A stretch of 64,000 nucleotides of DNA from Choanephora cucurbitarum. Lineage: Eukaryota; Mucoromycota; Mucoromycetes; Mucorales; Choanephoraceae. The translations under genes and the position numbers were made by a program. The notes under the pieces are model-generated. The model was not told the DNA's origin. It worked only from the letters and a program-made list of their open reading frames with translations, and did no database searches. Each line of letters begins with the position of its first letter. Position 1 is the first letter of the stretch. The stretch spans positions 1-64,000 of the forward strand of contig JAIWNI010000062.1 in NCBI GenBank assembly GCA_025331435.1. The letters are read 5' to 3'. Of the stretch, positions 12,561 to 23,894 are shown piece by piece.

Positions 12561-13372
12561 CTTATACATTTAGCCACTCCATCCCAGAAGTGATTTTTTT
12601 TTGTTTCAGTTCGATCCGTCCCGGGCAATTTTGTGTAAATATAGTGTATGCTTAATTGGGAAGTATTTACAATTAAAATTTATGTTAAACGTATAGCTCA
12701 TAGTTTGGTGTAATCCATATTTTTAACTGCGATTTGAATAGAATAATCTTATGACTTCCACTTCCCCTTTTTATTTGAGATCCAGAAGAGAGAAATAGGT
12801 TTCGTCTAGACACCAAATGTGATAATTAACTTTAATCTTAACATCATCGTGTTTCACGAAAAAAAAAAAGAGCGAAAGTGATGGACATTTAGTGCGTGTA
12901 TTACATCTGCTGCACAAGAGGAAAATAGTATTAAAAAAAAAAAAGGGAAATAATCAAAAGAGCCTTTTTGTGATACTTGATTTGTTTCTGTCATTCATGT
13001 TCGCCAAAAAAAAAAAAGAGGGTGGCTGATTGAAAGAAAAAACCTGGTAATTTCTTCTCTTTAAAAGACAGAAAGGGAACGTATAAAAATAACTAAAGAC
13101 TCAGTCGGCAACCAGACAGCCCATATTTGATCCTCAAAAGAGTGTTTCATGCTTTTCTTTTTCTGTTCGTTACCGAGCACTCCATTTTTGGTATATTTTG
13201 CTTTATTGCTAACAAAGTTAATGTGGCAAGTGTATTTCAGATAAACTTCTACAAAGTCTCGATCAATCTGGCTGTATTTTGAAACCCCATTCAGAAATAA
13301 ATCTCATTCGATTAATTTTTTTCTTCTTTTCTTTTCTTTTTTATTTTTTTTTCTCTTCTACTGTTTCAAATA
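12561..13372. other. Intergenic region upstream of the second CAP-Gly gene
   Basis: No supported gene is seen. The sequence contains A-runs, and a pyrimidine-rich stretch (13316-13365) lies immediately before the ATG at 13373, as is common in fungal core promoters. Confidence 0.45.
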
Positions 13373-14306
13373 ATGTTTCGCAAAGCAAAAAGATTATCTC
13401 AAAGACTTGGATTAAATAAAGAAAGATGTACAGGAAGCGATAGCTGTACTAAGCATAAGAACGGCGGATATCACCGTGCTGCGAATAGCAGTGAGCAATT
13501 AGCTCCGCCTGCCATGATTACAGACAAGGCCAGTACTTCAAGTGACATAGAAGATGATGACACATTGAGTACCAAAAGTACCGGAAGTACCGAATTGAAG
13601 TCTCTGGTGACCGAGAAAAAGACAGAAAGACCAGTTTTACAACAATACCAATCTGTGCCTAATAAGCCTACTGTCTATGATTTCCAGTTGAACAACACTG
13701 GCAACCTAGAACTCATGTTGTCTTTAGAGACACAGGCAAGAATTGATGCACAAGCTGAGCGCGAAAGAGAAGAAGCAGAAAGAAAACTAGAGCAAGAAAA
13801 CCTACTGACTCCACCACGTCCTACTCGGATCAAATTCGAGCTGCCCGTCACACCTCCTCGTTCTAGATCACCCAGCCGATTAGCTTACCCAAGAGCAAGA
13901 CCTATCCGTTCTTTACCTGAAGAAGGATTGACGGCCAATGCTGCTCGGCTGACCAACAAGACAAAGAAATCAGGATGGCGTACTCTGTTTAAGGGAGAAG
14001 ACGAAGAAGATGATCTACCTACTCCCATCACTATTGGCACTAGGGTACGACTATTAAAGAGACCTCTGCCTACTTTTGGACATGTTCGGTTCATTGGTGG
14101 TGTTCATTTTGGCAAAGGTGAATGGATAGGTGTTGAACTTGACCACGGAGGTAATTTTGACAGTGTGAAATCAATGTTTAGTTTTACTGATTTGTTCTAT
14201 AGTGGGGAACTGTGATGGCAGCATAGATGGTCAAGGTTATTTTGAGACTGATTCTAACCGTGGCACATTTGTCAAACGTCATGACCTAGAAGCCGCATCA
14301 GATTAA
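13373..14306 (+). CDS. CAP-Gly domain protein (C-terminal CAP-Gly)
   Basis: Two exons, 13373-14150 and 14203-14306, give 293 aa. The intron GTAATTTTG...TTCTATAG interrupts the CAP-Gly domain between VELDHG and NCDGSIDG. The N-terminal part (1-120) is polar, with a Ser/Thr/Asp stretch. A short charged helix (about 121-143) follows, then PTRIKFELPVTPPRSRSPSR. The CAP-Gly domain occupies about 223-290, with IGTRVRLLKRPLPTFG, HFGKGEWIGVELD and the second-exon GYFETDSNRGTFVK. CAP-Gly domains bind the EEY/F tails of tubulin and EB1-type proteins, so a microtubule role is inferred. The PTRIKF block and the RPLPT form of the CAP-Gly start recur in the BTB protein at 60-62 kb, so the two are paralogues. 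No known single protein name fits with confidence. Confidence 0.85.
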
Positions 14307-14568
14307 AAAAGTAAATCAATGATACAAACGATACCCTTCACTTCACTTTATTTTTAAAAGAAACCTCCCTAATCCTTACCTATATAATCTATCTACCAAT
14401 AAACTCAAATGCTTAATTCTTTAAAAAGTAGTGAATTGATGTTTTACACTAAAACATACATACACTTGTTTATTTTTTTTAAAAAAAAGAGTAGCAAGAA
14501 ATGTTACATACATAATTTACAATAGGTCTTCAAGAAGACATTATATAGAGTGTTCAATAGATCTACAA

Positions 14569-15107
14569 TTATTCTGAAGAGGAAGTAGAATCTGACTCAA
14601 GTAGGCTTATGTTGTTACTGTTTGTCGCCAAACCCAGTTGTTCGCGTAATTCATTGTTCTCCTGTTGTATTGACTGAATGTATTCAATTGCATAACGTAG
14701 CACTTTAGCTCGGTGGCATTTTTCACCTCCGCTCTTTTCAATGGAGGTTCTTGGCACAATATCTGATAACTGATTCACTAAAGTATTCTAACATAAAAGT
14801 TAGGACTGATAATATCTTCTTTGCTTTAAGGGTTATATACCAGATTATCTCTTCGTCTTCGTTCCACTCGATTATGTGTCTCTCTTCGTTGTTTGATGCG
14901 AGACATGGCTATATCACTATCAAGACTGATTTTATTCAAAATGTTTACACCATGCACCACTAGTTTTGTTGGTTGTTTGTCGATCTGGCTTAATTTGCGT
15001 GCCATTGTGTCAGGATCATACAGTCGAATTCGTTCCTGTAGTGGATAGGTAGCTCTTCTTTCTGAAATAGACATTTTAGGAGGATCCAGTGGTGATGTGA
15101 AAGTCAT
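14569..15107 (-). CDS. bHLH transcription factor (USF/Cbf1/Myc-like basic region)
   Basis: Two exons, 15107-14841 and 14787-14569, give 161 aa. The intron GTATATAAC...ATGTTAG is phase 0 and falls inside helix 1. The basic region RRETHNRVERRRRDNL (74-89) carries the His-Glu-Arg pattern used to read CACGTG E-boxes. It continues as NTLVNQLSDIVPRT, with a loop holding SGGEKCHRAKVLRYA as helix 2, then a short leucine-zipper-like segment (IQSIQQENNELREQL). The protein is short, with a Ser-rich acidic tail. The ATG at 15107 is chosen because the longer frame from 15170 adds a Phe/Leu-rich stretch typical of translated leader. Another ATG lies 11 codons downstream. The DNA target is inferred from the basic region, and the pathway is unknown. 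It converges on the CAP-Gly gene that ends at 14306. Confidence 0.85.
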
Positions 15108-16120
15108 TTTTATAGAGGAAAGAAAAAAAAGAAGAAAGCGGAAAGAAAAAAAAAAGGGGGAGTAGATCATTATTTATACCTGAAATATATAAAGTGGCGG
15201 AAAAGAATGAGAGGAACGTGTATGTAACCATTTGGGCGAAATTGCCTCAAAATTACCTCATTAGGGAGTTCTTTTATTTGAGTCCTTTGATATACAAAAA
15301 TGTATATTTTATGCCATCTCTCTCTCTCCCAAGAAAATAAATAAAGCATTTGCCCTAACTATCTCTTGTTTATTTTTGAAGAAGAAAATCATGTACACTA
15401 TAGGCTTCTCTGGTTTGTTAAGATGAGATATCTTCAAATTGACCTATTCTTTCTTTTTTGCTAACATGGTTTAGACTTTATTGTACCACAAATGGAGTGT
15501 CAGATGTGACGGTCCAGCTCACATTTTGCCATTTGCTCAAAAAGATTTCCCTCTAATATAGGATCAGTTGCATCTCAAATATTTTTTCAACTAGATCATG
15601 TTTACAATTAAAAAAAAAAATTCTCGGGAAATGCAATAGGTACAATGTTATTCCTCAAAAAACACACTAAATTTTGAGTGGGAAATACCCAACTTGTTGA
15701 AAAAAGGAGAATGAGAGAGAGAGAGAGTTAATATCTCACTTCAGCCCAATCGTAAAAAGGTCAGGTGCTGAGGAAATATCTGTTTCAATTCAAGCTTATT
15801 TGACGACTGATTCGAACAAGAGAGCATGTGTTTACTATGTCATCTTTTAAGGCACTCATTTTTTTTGTCTCTATAGTACCTGTTATCTCATGCTAGAGAC
15901 CATAGACTGTGTTTGCTTTCTAATAAAATTAACTTGTGTTGCAACTATTTAACAACAAAAACACTGTATTCACATTCTGATAAGCAAAAAGACGATGATA
16001 ACCATGCAACTTTTTATTTCTTTAGCCATAACGAAAGCAATCCTATAACCTCTTCTTACTAACAGTGCGTTTAGCTTAAAAAAGAATCTTGCCAAGTGGA
16101 GGCAATTCTATACATCCATA
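15108..16120. other. Intergenic region
   Basis: No supported gene is seen. It contains a short GA repeat near 15710-15728 and the promoter side of the bHLH gene. Confidence 0.45.
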
Positions 16121-18186
16121 TCAATTAATTTTCCTTTGACGTCCCTTAAATAACTCTTGTCGCAAACTATACTTTTGAACTTTGCCTATCACAAATGTCA
16201 AACAAGACTCTTTAGCCTCTAGAAATCATTTACCTGTACTATCATTACAATGAGTAAACTGATTTTCTCTCTGCCTACACTATAGTACTTACCTGGTCTT
16301 GGGTATAGTTTCGGTAAAGATGATTTTGTTTGGACACTAATGAATAAAGATGAGTGTCTTTGTTGGCGAATCATATCCTCTAGTGTACCTTATAGCCTGC
16401 AAGTAGCTTTCTGCAATGTTCAATCACTGTCTTTTCATCCAAGACATGTCCTTTCTTAACCACAACAAATGCCACAGGACGCTCACCCCATTTATCATCA
16501 GGTCCTGCTACAACCGTACTAATGACAGAAAGATAAGTCTTGGCTTTGTGAGACTTTTCTTTTGTAGTCTAAAGAATAAAGAAAAAAGTACCATTCCAAC
16601 ACTTCATCTAGTTGAATAAGGACATTCTCTACTTCCAATGAACTGATATTTTCACCTCCAGAGATAATGATATCTTTAATACGATCCACTATCTCAATCG
16701 AACCATCCGGATGACGCACACCTAAATCGCCTGTCCAGAAATAACCACATCGAAAGGCCTTTTCTGTCTCTTCAGGAGCATTGTAATATCCTTTCATGAC
16801 AAGGTTACCTGTAAAGCAGATCTCACCAACTGTATTCCCATCTGGCTTGACATCGACACCCTGCTTATCCAGTACACGAACCTCATCTGAAGTGATGATA
16901 TTGAAGCCAGGTCTGGCCAATAGCTTGAATTGTTCTTCTTCAGTGTAATTGCGTAAGAGAGAATGATCATAGCTGGTGACTGCTGGCCCATACGTCTCTG
17001 TCAATCCATAGACTTGTGTTGGAACCAAATTCAATGCCTTCATCTGTTTCACTAAAGTAGCCGACAAGACTGAACCTATAACCAAGCCATCGTTAGCGAA
17101 GTGCTTGACAAATTCATGAAAAGAGATGTCCTTACCACCACTAAATACAGTTACCGGATGAGGTAGACGAGAGGCGTCTTTATGATTGCAAATCTCCAGT
17201 TGAACAGTTGGAGCTCCATTGTAATGATTTATGTTGTAATGCCTTAAGAGTTCCCATATTTTTGTATAGTCCATTTTGTCCAACATCAGCTGTGTTCCAC
17301 CAACAGCAACAATAGCCCAAGGAAATCCCCACCCTTTTTAAAAAAGAAAATCAACATACTACTTTATACAAGAGCTGAATAGATAATATATACCATTACA
17401 ATGAAACATAGGCAATGTCCATAAAAACCTTGTATCAGGAGATAACTTGCTGTGTATAATCATCCCAATAGCCATCATATACAATCCTCGATAAGTCGCC
17501 ATCACTCCCTTTGGTCTTCCTGTTGATCCAGATGTATAGTTAATTGAGATAGTTTCATTTTCATCTGTGACAGAAGGTAGATCATTCCAAGATAGCTTGG
17601 GTTCATGGCTTGCCAACAACTTTTCGTAGGGACTGGCTGTATGACCCGCTTCAATTGTCTTGACTGACAAAAGGATGGTTTGCGATAGACGTTCAATCAA
17701 TTCACCTTGGACAATCAGTAACGATATACCTGCATGTTGAATGATATATTCAATTTCTTCCATTCCAAGTCTTGTATTGATAGGCACCATGATGGCTCCT
17801 ATCGCAGGGATAGCGAATTGAGCCTCTAGGTTTGGTATCAAGTTCTGGCAGAGGATACCTACACGTTCACCCTGTTGTATATTGTACTGACTGATGAACA
17901 CATTAGCCAGTGTTCTGACACGATGGGCAAGATCCATATAAGTCAATTGACGACCACCATCGATTACTGCTGTATTAGTAGCATAGACCATAGCACTCCT
18001 TAGAAGGAATTGAAGAGGATCTAGTTTTGATATATAGGGTTTCTGATCAGGTCTTCGATGGATATGCACTTGAAGATTGAAATTAGTATGCAATATGCCG
18101 AATTGATTGTGATATTTACAAGTCTCAAAGTGGGGATTCTGCATAGGCAGTAAATGCTGTTTAAGCAATTCTAGGCGTTTTGCCAT
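16121..18186 (-). CDS. Acyl-CoA synthetase (AMP-dependent ligase)
   Basis: Six exons on the minus strand (18186-17394, 17333-16592, 16518-16389, 16336-16293, 16238-16234, 16185-16121) give 592 aa. This is an ANL-superfamily enzyme that adenylates a carboxylic acid and transfers it to CoA. Visible signatures are the P-loop YTSGSTGRPKG (about 217-227), VYGLTETYGP, YFWTGDLG, IVDRIKDIIISGGENIS and the C-terminal PKTSTGKVQK holding the catalytic lysine. The overall pattern resembles plant AAE or medium-chain acyl-CoA synthetases more than the long-chain Faa family; the substrate is not determinable. The fifth exon is only 5 nt. It is required because joining exon 4 directly to exon 6 gives a frameshift and an early stop. 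The ATG at 18186 is preferred to the one at 18243, which would add a Phe-rich leader. The C-terminus ends in KIN, not a clear peroxisomal SKL. Confidence 0.88.
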
Positions 18187-19192
18187 TCTTGAGATAATGA
18201 GTAGAAATAAAAAAAAAAAGCAAAAAGATACGTGTATGATCATTTTAGTGGATCAAACGAAACGCCATTTTCCCATCACCTTAGTGGCGTTTGAATCTAA
18301 AACTCTAAAATGCTGATTTATGCTCTTTTTTTCCAGGAGTATATATGCATAGACATAGTAGACATCAGTAAGTTATTATGGCTTTTGATGTACTCGAGTC
18401 TGTTGTTGCTGTTGTTAAAAAGTCTATGTTGACAAGCAATCTGAGACTGAACAATGATTCTTGTAAGGCTGTTACATGTTGTTCTGCGATGCATTACGTA
18501 CTATCAACTGTCTATTTCCTTTATGATGAATTCACTCTCACATAGCCTATCACTAAAGGAGCTAGCTTTGCAGATTAAAATAATAATCTGAATGTAATCA
18601 TTATGGAGATCAATGCGCACCTAAAAATAACCAGAGAAATACGAACCTGACTTTTCTTTTCTCGTTATGGTTCCAACACATTTTGATCCCGAGTCTATTG
18701 GCTACAGAAATAGATTGCTAAGGTTGAGCCTTTGTTTTCTTGCCAATATCTGGGTTACACGGGGTTTGTGTAAATTAGGGACTCCCTTTTTTCCTTGTTA
18801 TTTGCCTCACAAGATGCTGGTGCCTTAGACTACCTTATTTTGTGTTGTCTCTTTATACAATTTCAAAAGAAAAAAAAAAGCTATTAGTCAACAGTATTCA
18901 AAAAGGCTTTTAAGAAACTTCTGAGGAATGGACATAAATCAAGAATTTGGAGTAGCCTGTCTTTTAGAGAAAAGGAGAAAAAAGGAGAAAATTGCGATTG
19001 TTTTTACTACGAGTCTTGTTGTTTGAAATGGCTATACTAGAAGAAGCGTATCAGTACAACCTCAAAACAAGAGAATGTTGACTAATCATCCTCTTTTTAG
19101 CGGTCATTTAAAAACCTGGATCGACCCTGTTACAATGAGGAATAGACTCTGATTCTTTTTCTTTTTGTTTTTCTCTTAATGTTCCTTATAAA
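18187..19192. other. Shared divergent promoter region
   Basis: About 1 kb lies between the acyl-CoA synthetase start (18186, minus) and the copper-fist gene start (19193, plus). No gene is visible. Confidence 0.45.
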
Positions 19193-20392
19193 ATGCTTAT
19201 GAATGGTGAAAAATGGGCTTGCGGTAATTCGTTATTCCAATCAAATGCAATTCACAACTAATTGAAATTATGCTAGAGACGTGCATCAAAGTAACAAAAA
19301 AAAACGATATACAATTTTAAGCGTGTTTGATATTGATTTAGAATGATAGGGCCACAGAGCTACTCATTGCAAACACACTGATCGTAAACTAGTACTTGTG
19401 AAGAAGAAGGGAAGACCTTCAACTCAATGCAAGCGGTGCAAAGAACTTAGAGTTATACGTCAACTTCATGTCAAGTGCAATTGTAAAGAGAAAGGTAAAG
19501 CGTCATAAGAAAACATAGACATAAATAAGCTAAATTCTCTCTCTCTATTTATAAAGATGGTAAAGTTCAGACACCAACCAAAAAGCATGTGACTACCAAC
19601 TTGAACACACCAACAAGTAAGCGTACAGAAAATGATCATTTGATTTTCTTCCAACTGAAAAAAATAAAAATAAAAAATAAAGTGATCAGAAAGAAACAAT
19701 TAGAGACGCTGAGACCAATTGCACCAAAACAGAAAGAGACAGTCACCAGTTGCTGTAGCAACAAATATCCTTCTCCGAAACCAAACCATCAAAGCGTATC
19801 ACCACCACCCTTACCTGCAGTCCTACAGCCTTCTGTATCATTATCTATTCCTGTTTCATTAAAATCATCAACTCAACCTACTTTATTAGCATCTATGTCA
19901 TCATCTACACCTGTACAGTCAACACTAATACCACCTATCCATCCTGTTACTACATCCAATTCTAATCCTAAATCATCCTGTTGCTCCAAAAAGACATCCT
20001 CTGATCCACCTCAAAACAGCCAGTCTGAATCAGTTCCTTTGCCGCATATACCACCACCTACTTCATGTTGTGGACCACCTTCCAAAAATCAACAGGGAGA
20101 GATCATTCGAGTTGTGACTTGTCGCTGTGGAGATTCATGTACCTGTATCGGTTGCGATGCACATCCTTCGCGTGCCATGAAAGACGAAAAGAGTGATGTG
20201 TATATCGGATTTGACAGTAAAAAGCGACTGTCTATTTCATCTATTGTTCTATCTAAAAACGATCAAATCCAACAAGAACCTTCGTCTGTGTTAATAGAAA
20301 ACGGTGTTTCATTTTGTGGGTGTGGTTGTTCAAAGACATTTGAAGAATGTTCAGGCTGTTTTCAAGGCTTTTTATGTCAAGATTATCATTAA
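19193..20392 (+). CDS. Copper-fist transcription factor (Cuf1/Ace1/Mac1-like)
   Basis: Four exons, 19193-19223, 19277-19290 (14 nt), 19350-19494 and 19557-20392, give 341 aa. Joined, the first 63 residues are a complete copper-fist domain. It starts MNGEKWACETCIKGHR, continues with the C-x-H ligands of THCKH, the KKKGRPSTQC segment that grips the DNA minor groove, and ends HVKCNC. In this family the domain binds copper or zinc and then copper-response elements. A Ser/Pro-rich middle carries small CC pairs. A C-terminal Cys cluster CRCGDSCTCIGC (252-263) followed by HP is the copper-sensing motif of Cuf1/Mac1-type proteins, and a second Cys-rich tail is present. Whether it activates copper uptake or detoxification genes cannot be decided from sequence. 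The 3' end lies 47 bp from the convergent gene at 20440. Confidence 0.88.
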
Positions 20393-20439
20393 AAAAAGTT
20401 GTTTCTTAATAAGCTCCCTTTTTATTATTAACATTATTA

Positions 20440-21530
20440 TTATTTATGGCGTTTATTGCCACTGCTATGATTAGGTTTAATATGGCTAGGAGAAGGAGAT
20501 CTAGGTGGATAATACTGTTGTTGTGGTATCTGCAATTGTTGTTGATTATAAAACTGTTGTTGTTGTTGTTGGTAGGGATCATAGTACATAGCATGAGCAG
20601 ACAAAGGTCTTGGTTGATGTGATGCTTTCTTTCTCTGTTGCTGTTCTAATTGTTGAAAACTGATGTTGTGTGATCCTGGCTCAGGCAGTCTACTGAGTAG
20701 TCCTTCAATCTTGACATTTGATGTATCTATCTTTGGCTTCACTCTCTTTGCATCTGCCTTCTCTTGCTCTAGTTGTTTCAAGAGATCCATACCAGACATA
20801 CTCTTGTTCTGTTGATTGTAGAATGGTTGATAGGAAGCACGATGGCCTCGATGTTGTTGTTGTTGCATATACTGGAATTGAGCCAATTGAGCTTGATGGT
20901 ATTGTTGTTGGTAATGAAGGTGTTGAAGGTGACTGCCTTCTACAAAGTTCAACATAGGGCCTGCATTTGGGTTTTCGGGTACAAGTGCTCTGTTGTCATC
21001 TTCATCATACATATCTTGTTGAAAACCGTTGTTTGTATTGTAATATAAGGGTACATCATCATCCTGGTCATACGTAGCCATGTTCTTGTACCTCTCTCCT
21101 AGTTGCCCCTCATTCTCCCTAATATCTTCTTCTTCTTCTTCTATAATTAGCTTGGATAAGTGATAAAGAAATACCTCAAAAAGAAAATTAAATTCATACC
21201 ATCATCACTTGGTAAAGGTTGGCTCTTCTTTATTTGCTTTGGATGCTTTGATCTTAGTGTGATTTTTGAAGGCTTTGACTTTAATTCTGTATCTGAATCA
21301 TCGTCTTCTTCATCCTCCTCATCCTCCTCTTCTTCATCATCACTGGGTACAATTTGTCTATTACGGGTCTTTCTGTCTAACTTGGGGATGAGCCATCGTT
21401 TGTTTTTTAATTGGCTTATTTCCTTACCATGTTTTCGTAATGCATGATGCTTCATAGGTTCAGATGTAGGCACCTTTAATTCCAAAGAGACATGGTTGTT
21501 AAAGTCAATAGCAAGGTTATCGATAGACAT
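20440..21530 (-). CDS. Acidic and Gln-rich protein of unknown function
   Basis: Two exons, 21530-21200 and 21140-20440, join in frame through an intron GTATGAATTT...AATTATAG to give 343 aa. I do not recognise the family. The N-terminal 60 residues are basic and look folded (KNKRWLIPKLDRKTRNRQIV). A Glu/Asp run, a Lys/Ser-rich linker and a second acidic run at the splice junction follow. The second half is rich in Gln, Tyr and Pro with QQQ runs. A conserved-looking block in the middle reads NVKIEGLLSRLPEPGSHNIS. The composition suggests a disordered nuclear or RNA-associated protein, but this is inference. The splice is supported by frame continuity and by the acidic repeat continuing across it. 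Confidence 0.7.
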
Positions 21531-23894
21531 GGTATGTGTGTATAAAAGAAAGAAAGAAAATGGATAGTCAAATTGACATGCATTCTATTTATTTTTAAAA
21601 CTGGTTTAAAAGGAGGAGATTGAAGGAGTTTCTTAAAATGATTACACAAACAACGTTTTAGTTAGTATTTTTAGAAATGGAATTGGTTCTACTTATACTA
21701 TGTTGCATATAAGCAATGCAAGTGAATTCTCTTTAAGGCTTGTGGACTTCACTCCAGAAGCCTGTAACACAACACAAGCCATGCTTTTGTAACAATGAAT
21801 TTTAATTAAAGGAAAACACCGTAATTGAGTGTCGCTTCATATCCTAATTCTCACCCTCCTTCTTATGGTTTTAACGTTTGGCAAAGTACAGATTTGCGCT
21901 TCAGTCTTGCTGCCTTCAACTTTAATCAGTCCATTTTCATTAGTTGAGTCGGATTTTAGATAGACTTTTTTTTGAAGTCAAAGTTAGACGGTTCTTTCCT
22001 TTTTATTAGCACATGTGAATGCATGTATGCTTTATATTAGACAATATTCTAGTCAATTGAAATAGAATAAAGATCTTCTGGCGAAAAGGTGTCATATAGA
22101 AACCAAGAGAAAAAAGAAGAAGAGGGTGCTGTAAATTATAGAGGAGCATAGACTACCTTAAAGAATTAGAGTACAAGGGAGTTTAAAATGAAGGTTTCAC
22201 CTTGTCAATGTATCTTGGAAGGCTAAATTGGTCTTCTCCTTCTTTCTGTCGAAGATGGCATACACATTATAAGGCCAATTGATATGATGACACATCAATT
22301 CATTTGGATAGACGTGCCAGATACGTAAATATATTCTAGTCATTTTAATTATTGAATTATAAGTGTGTTTGTTTAGTGGTTTTTTGTGAGAGATGCAATA
22401 TGCTCAAGTTGACTAATGACTATCAGTCTTTACTGATATAACCGTCGTAACTATCCTTTCTTCTTTGCGATAAGCACTGAAATCATCTTAATAGATGCTC
22501 ATTTGACAATCAATTTTTAGTAACATTTGCCCCTCCAAATCTTACTTTTGAAAGAGAAAACTCTTTTTCTTTTCAATAGTGATCACGGCACTCTGTTTCT
22601 ACATTTTTCTAATTTCGACCAATTATACTACTGTAATTATCTGATTAAATTTTTCTCTCTATTGGATAACTTGGTAGACTTTCTTTCCTTCTCCCTGCAG
22701 GACTATTTAAAATACAATAAAAGGCAATCTTGAGAATAGCAGCTATGGCTTGAACAAGGCGTTATTGTTGAGTCATTTAGAGAATGAAACGCACAAGATG
22801 GTCTTTCATCATTTGAACAAGAATGAGCATACAAAGCATCCAATTTTATAGAACGCTTCAATCTCAACACAATGATGGACAGAATAAAGCTCTATATTTG
22901 TACAGGCTACTTGGAAAAAAAAACTATTGTTCAAAAAATTCCCAACTCATGGGATCATTAAATGGTTAAGCAAACAGCAGCTATTGTATCTCGAGCGTTT
23001 TAAGAGAAAAAAAAACGAAAGTTATGTTCGAATCGAGGTTTCAGGCAAAGAGTTGAAATGGTCTATCAATCATTATGAATTCAAGCTCTTCAGGAGAAGA
23101 ATGATTGGCTTGGGTATCAACAGTTGATCATTTAACATCACATCCCTCGAAGTAAGAATATCGCATTGTTCTTAAGAGACTCAATCTTTGTTAATTCAGC
23201 ATTTTGGTCTGTTACCTTTTCCAAAGCAAGCTTTCCGCTTGCCATATTCTTTGGACGTCGCTTCATATTGTCTGTCATGGGAAGAGGAAACGTGCGATCA
23301 ATTTGGTTTTTTCTGAACACTTTTCGAAAAGAGTAGCCTGATCCTTGTTTGTGACGAAACTGTCAGGGAAAAGGTTTAGATCAGTTCCACTAGGCCAAAC
23401 AGTGCTTCCGAACTATTACATGGCTTGCTCATAAGACTTAGTTTCTTCCTTTCTCATCTAGCATCCTACGACATAGATGGTGACCAGCTGGTTTCAACGG
23501 TACCGAGAGACTACCGTACCTACCATAACAATATTGAGCAGTACCATGCGATAACTGTCGGTCTTGTGTGTTCCATTAATAATAACACTCTCTAGAAGAC
23601 GTCTCAATTTCTCCCTTCCATGCTCATATAGAAGACAATACTTAGTTTGTCATCTCTGTCGAGCTCAGTGCGCACTTGGCGTCCTTTTTGCTCCAAGTGA
23701 AAGCCTACACCTTTTTGCGAAGCTCTTCCATGCTCTTAAACTTGGCGATAAAGAAGAGTTTACCTAGTTCCTCTTTCATTTAGACTGAGTATCCAGAGAG
23801 GCCAATTGCTTCGACTTCTTATTCGCTTTCGTAAAAGAAATAAACTTATTTTTGTAAAAGTATCGATGGAGTTGTGAGTAGGAAAGGATAACTA
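21531..23894. other. Gene-poor region
   Basis: About 2.4 kb has only short open frames (22927-23127 plus, 23138-23320 minus, 23564-23767 plus). None has a recognisable domain. It leads into a transposon-dense block and may contain eroded element sequence. Confidence 0.4.

Noticed and set aside
22927..23320. Two neighbouring small open frames (plus and minus) that might be genes
   Set aside because: No domain, no convincing splice sites and no conserved motif. Length is within chance expectation for this composition.
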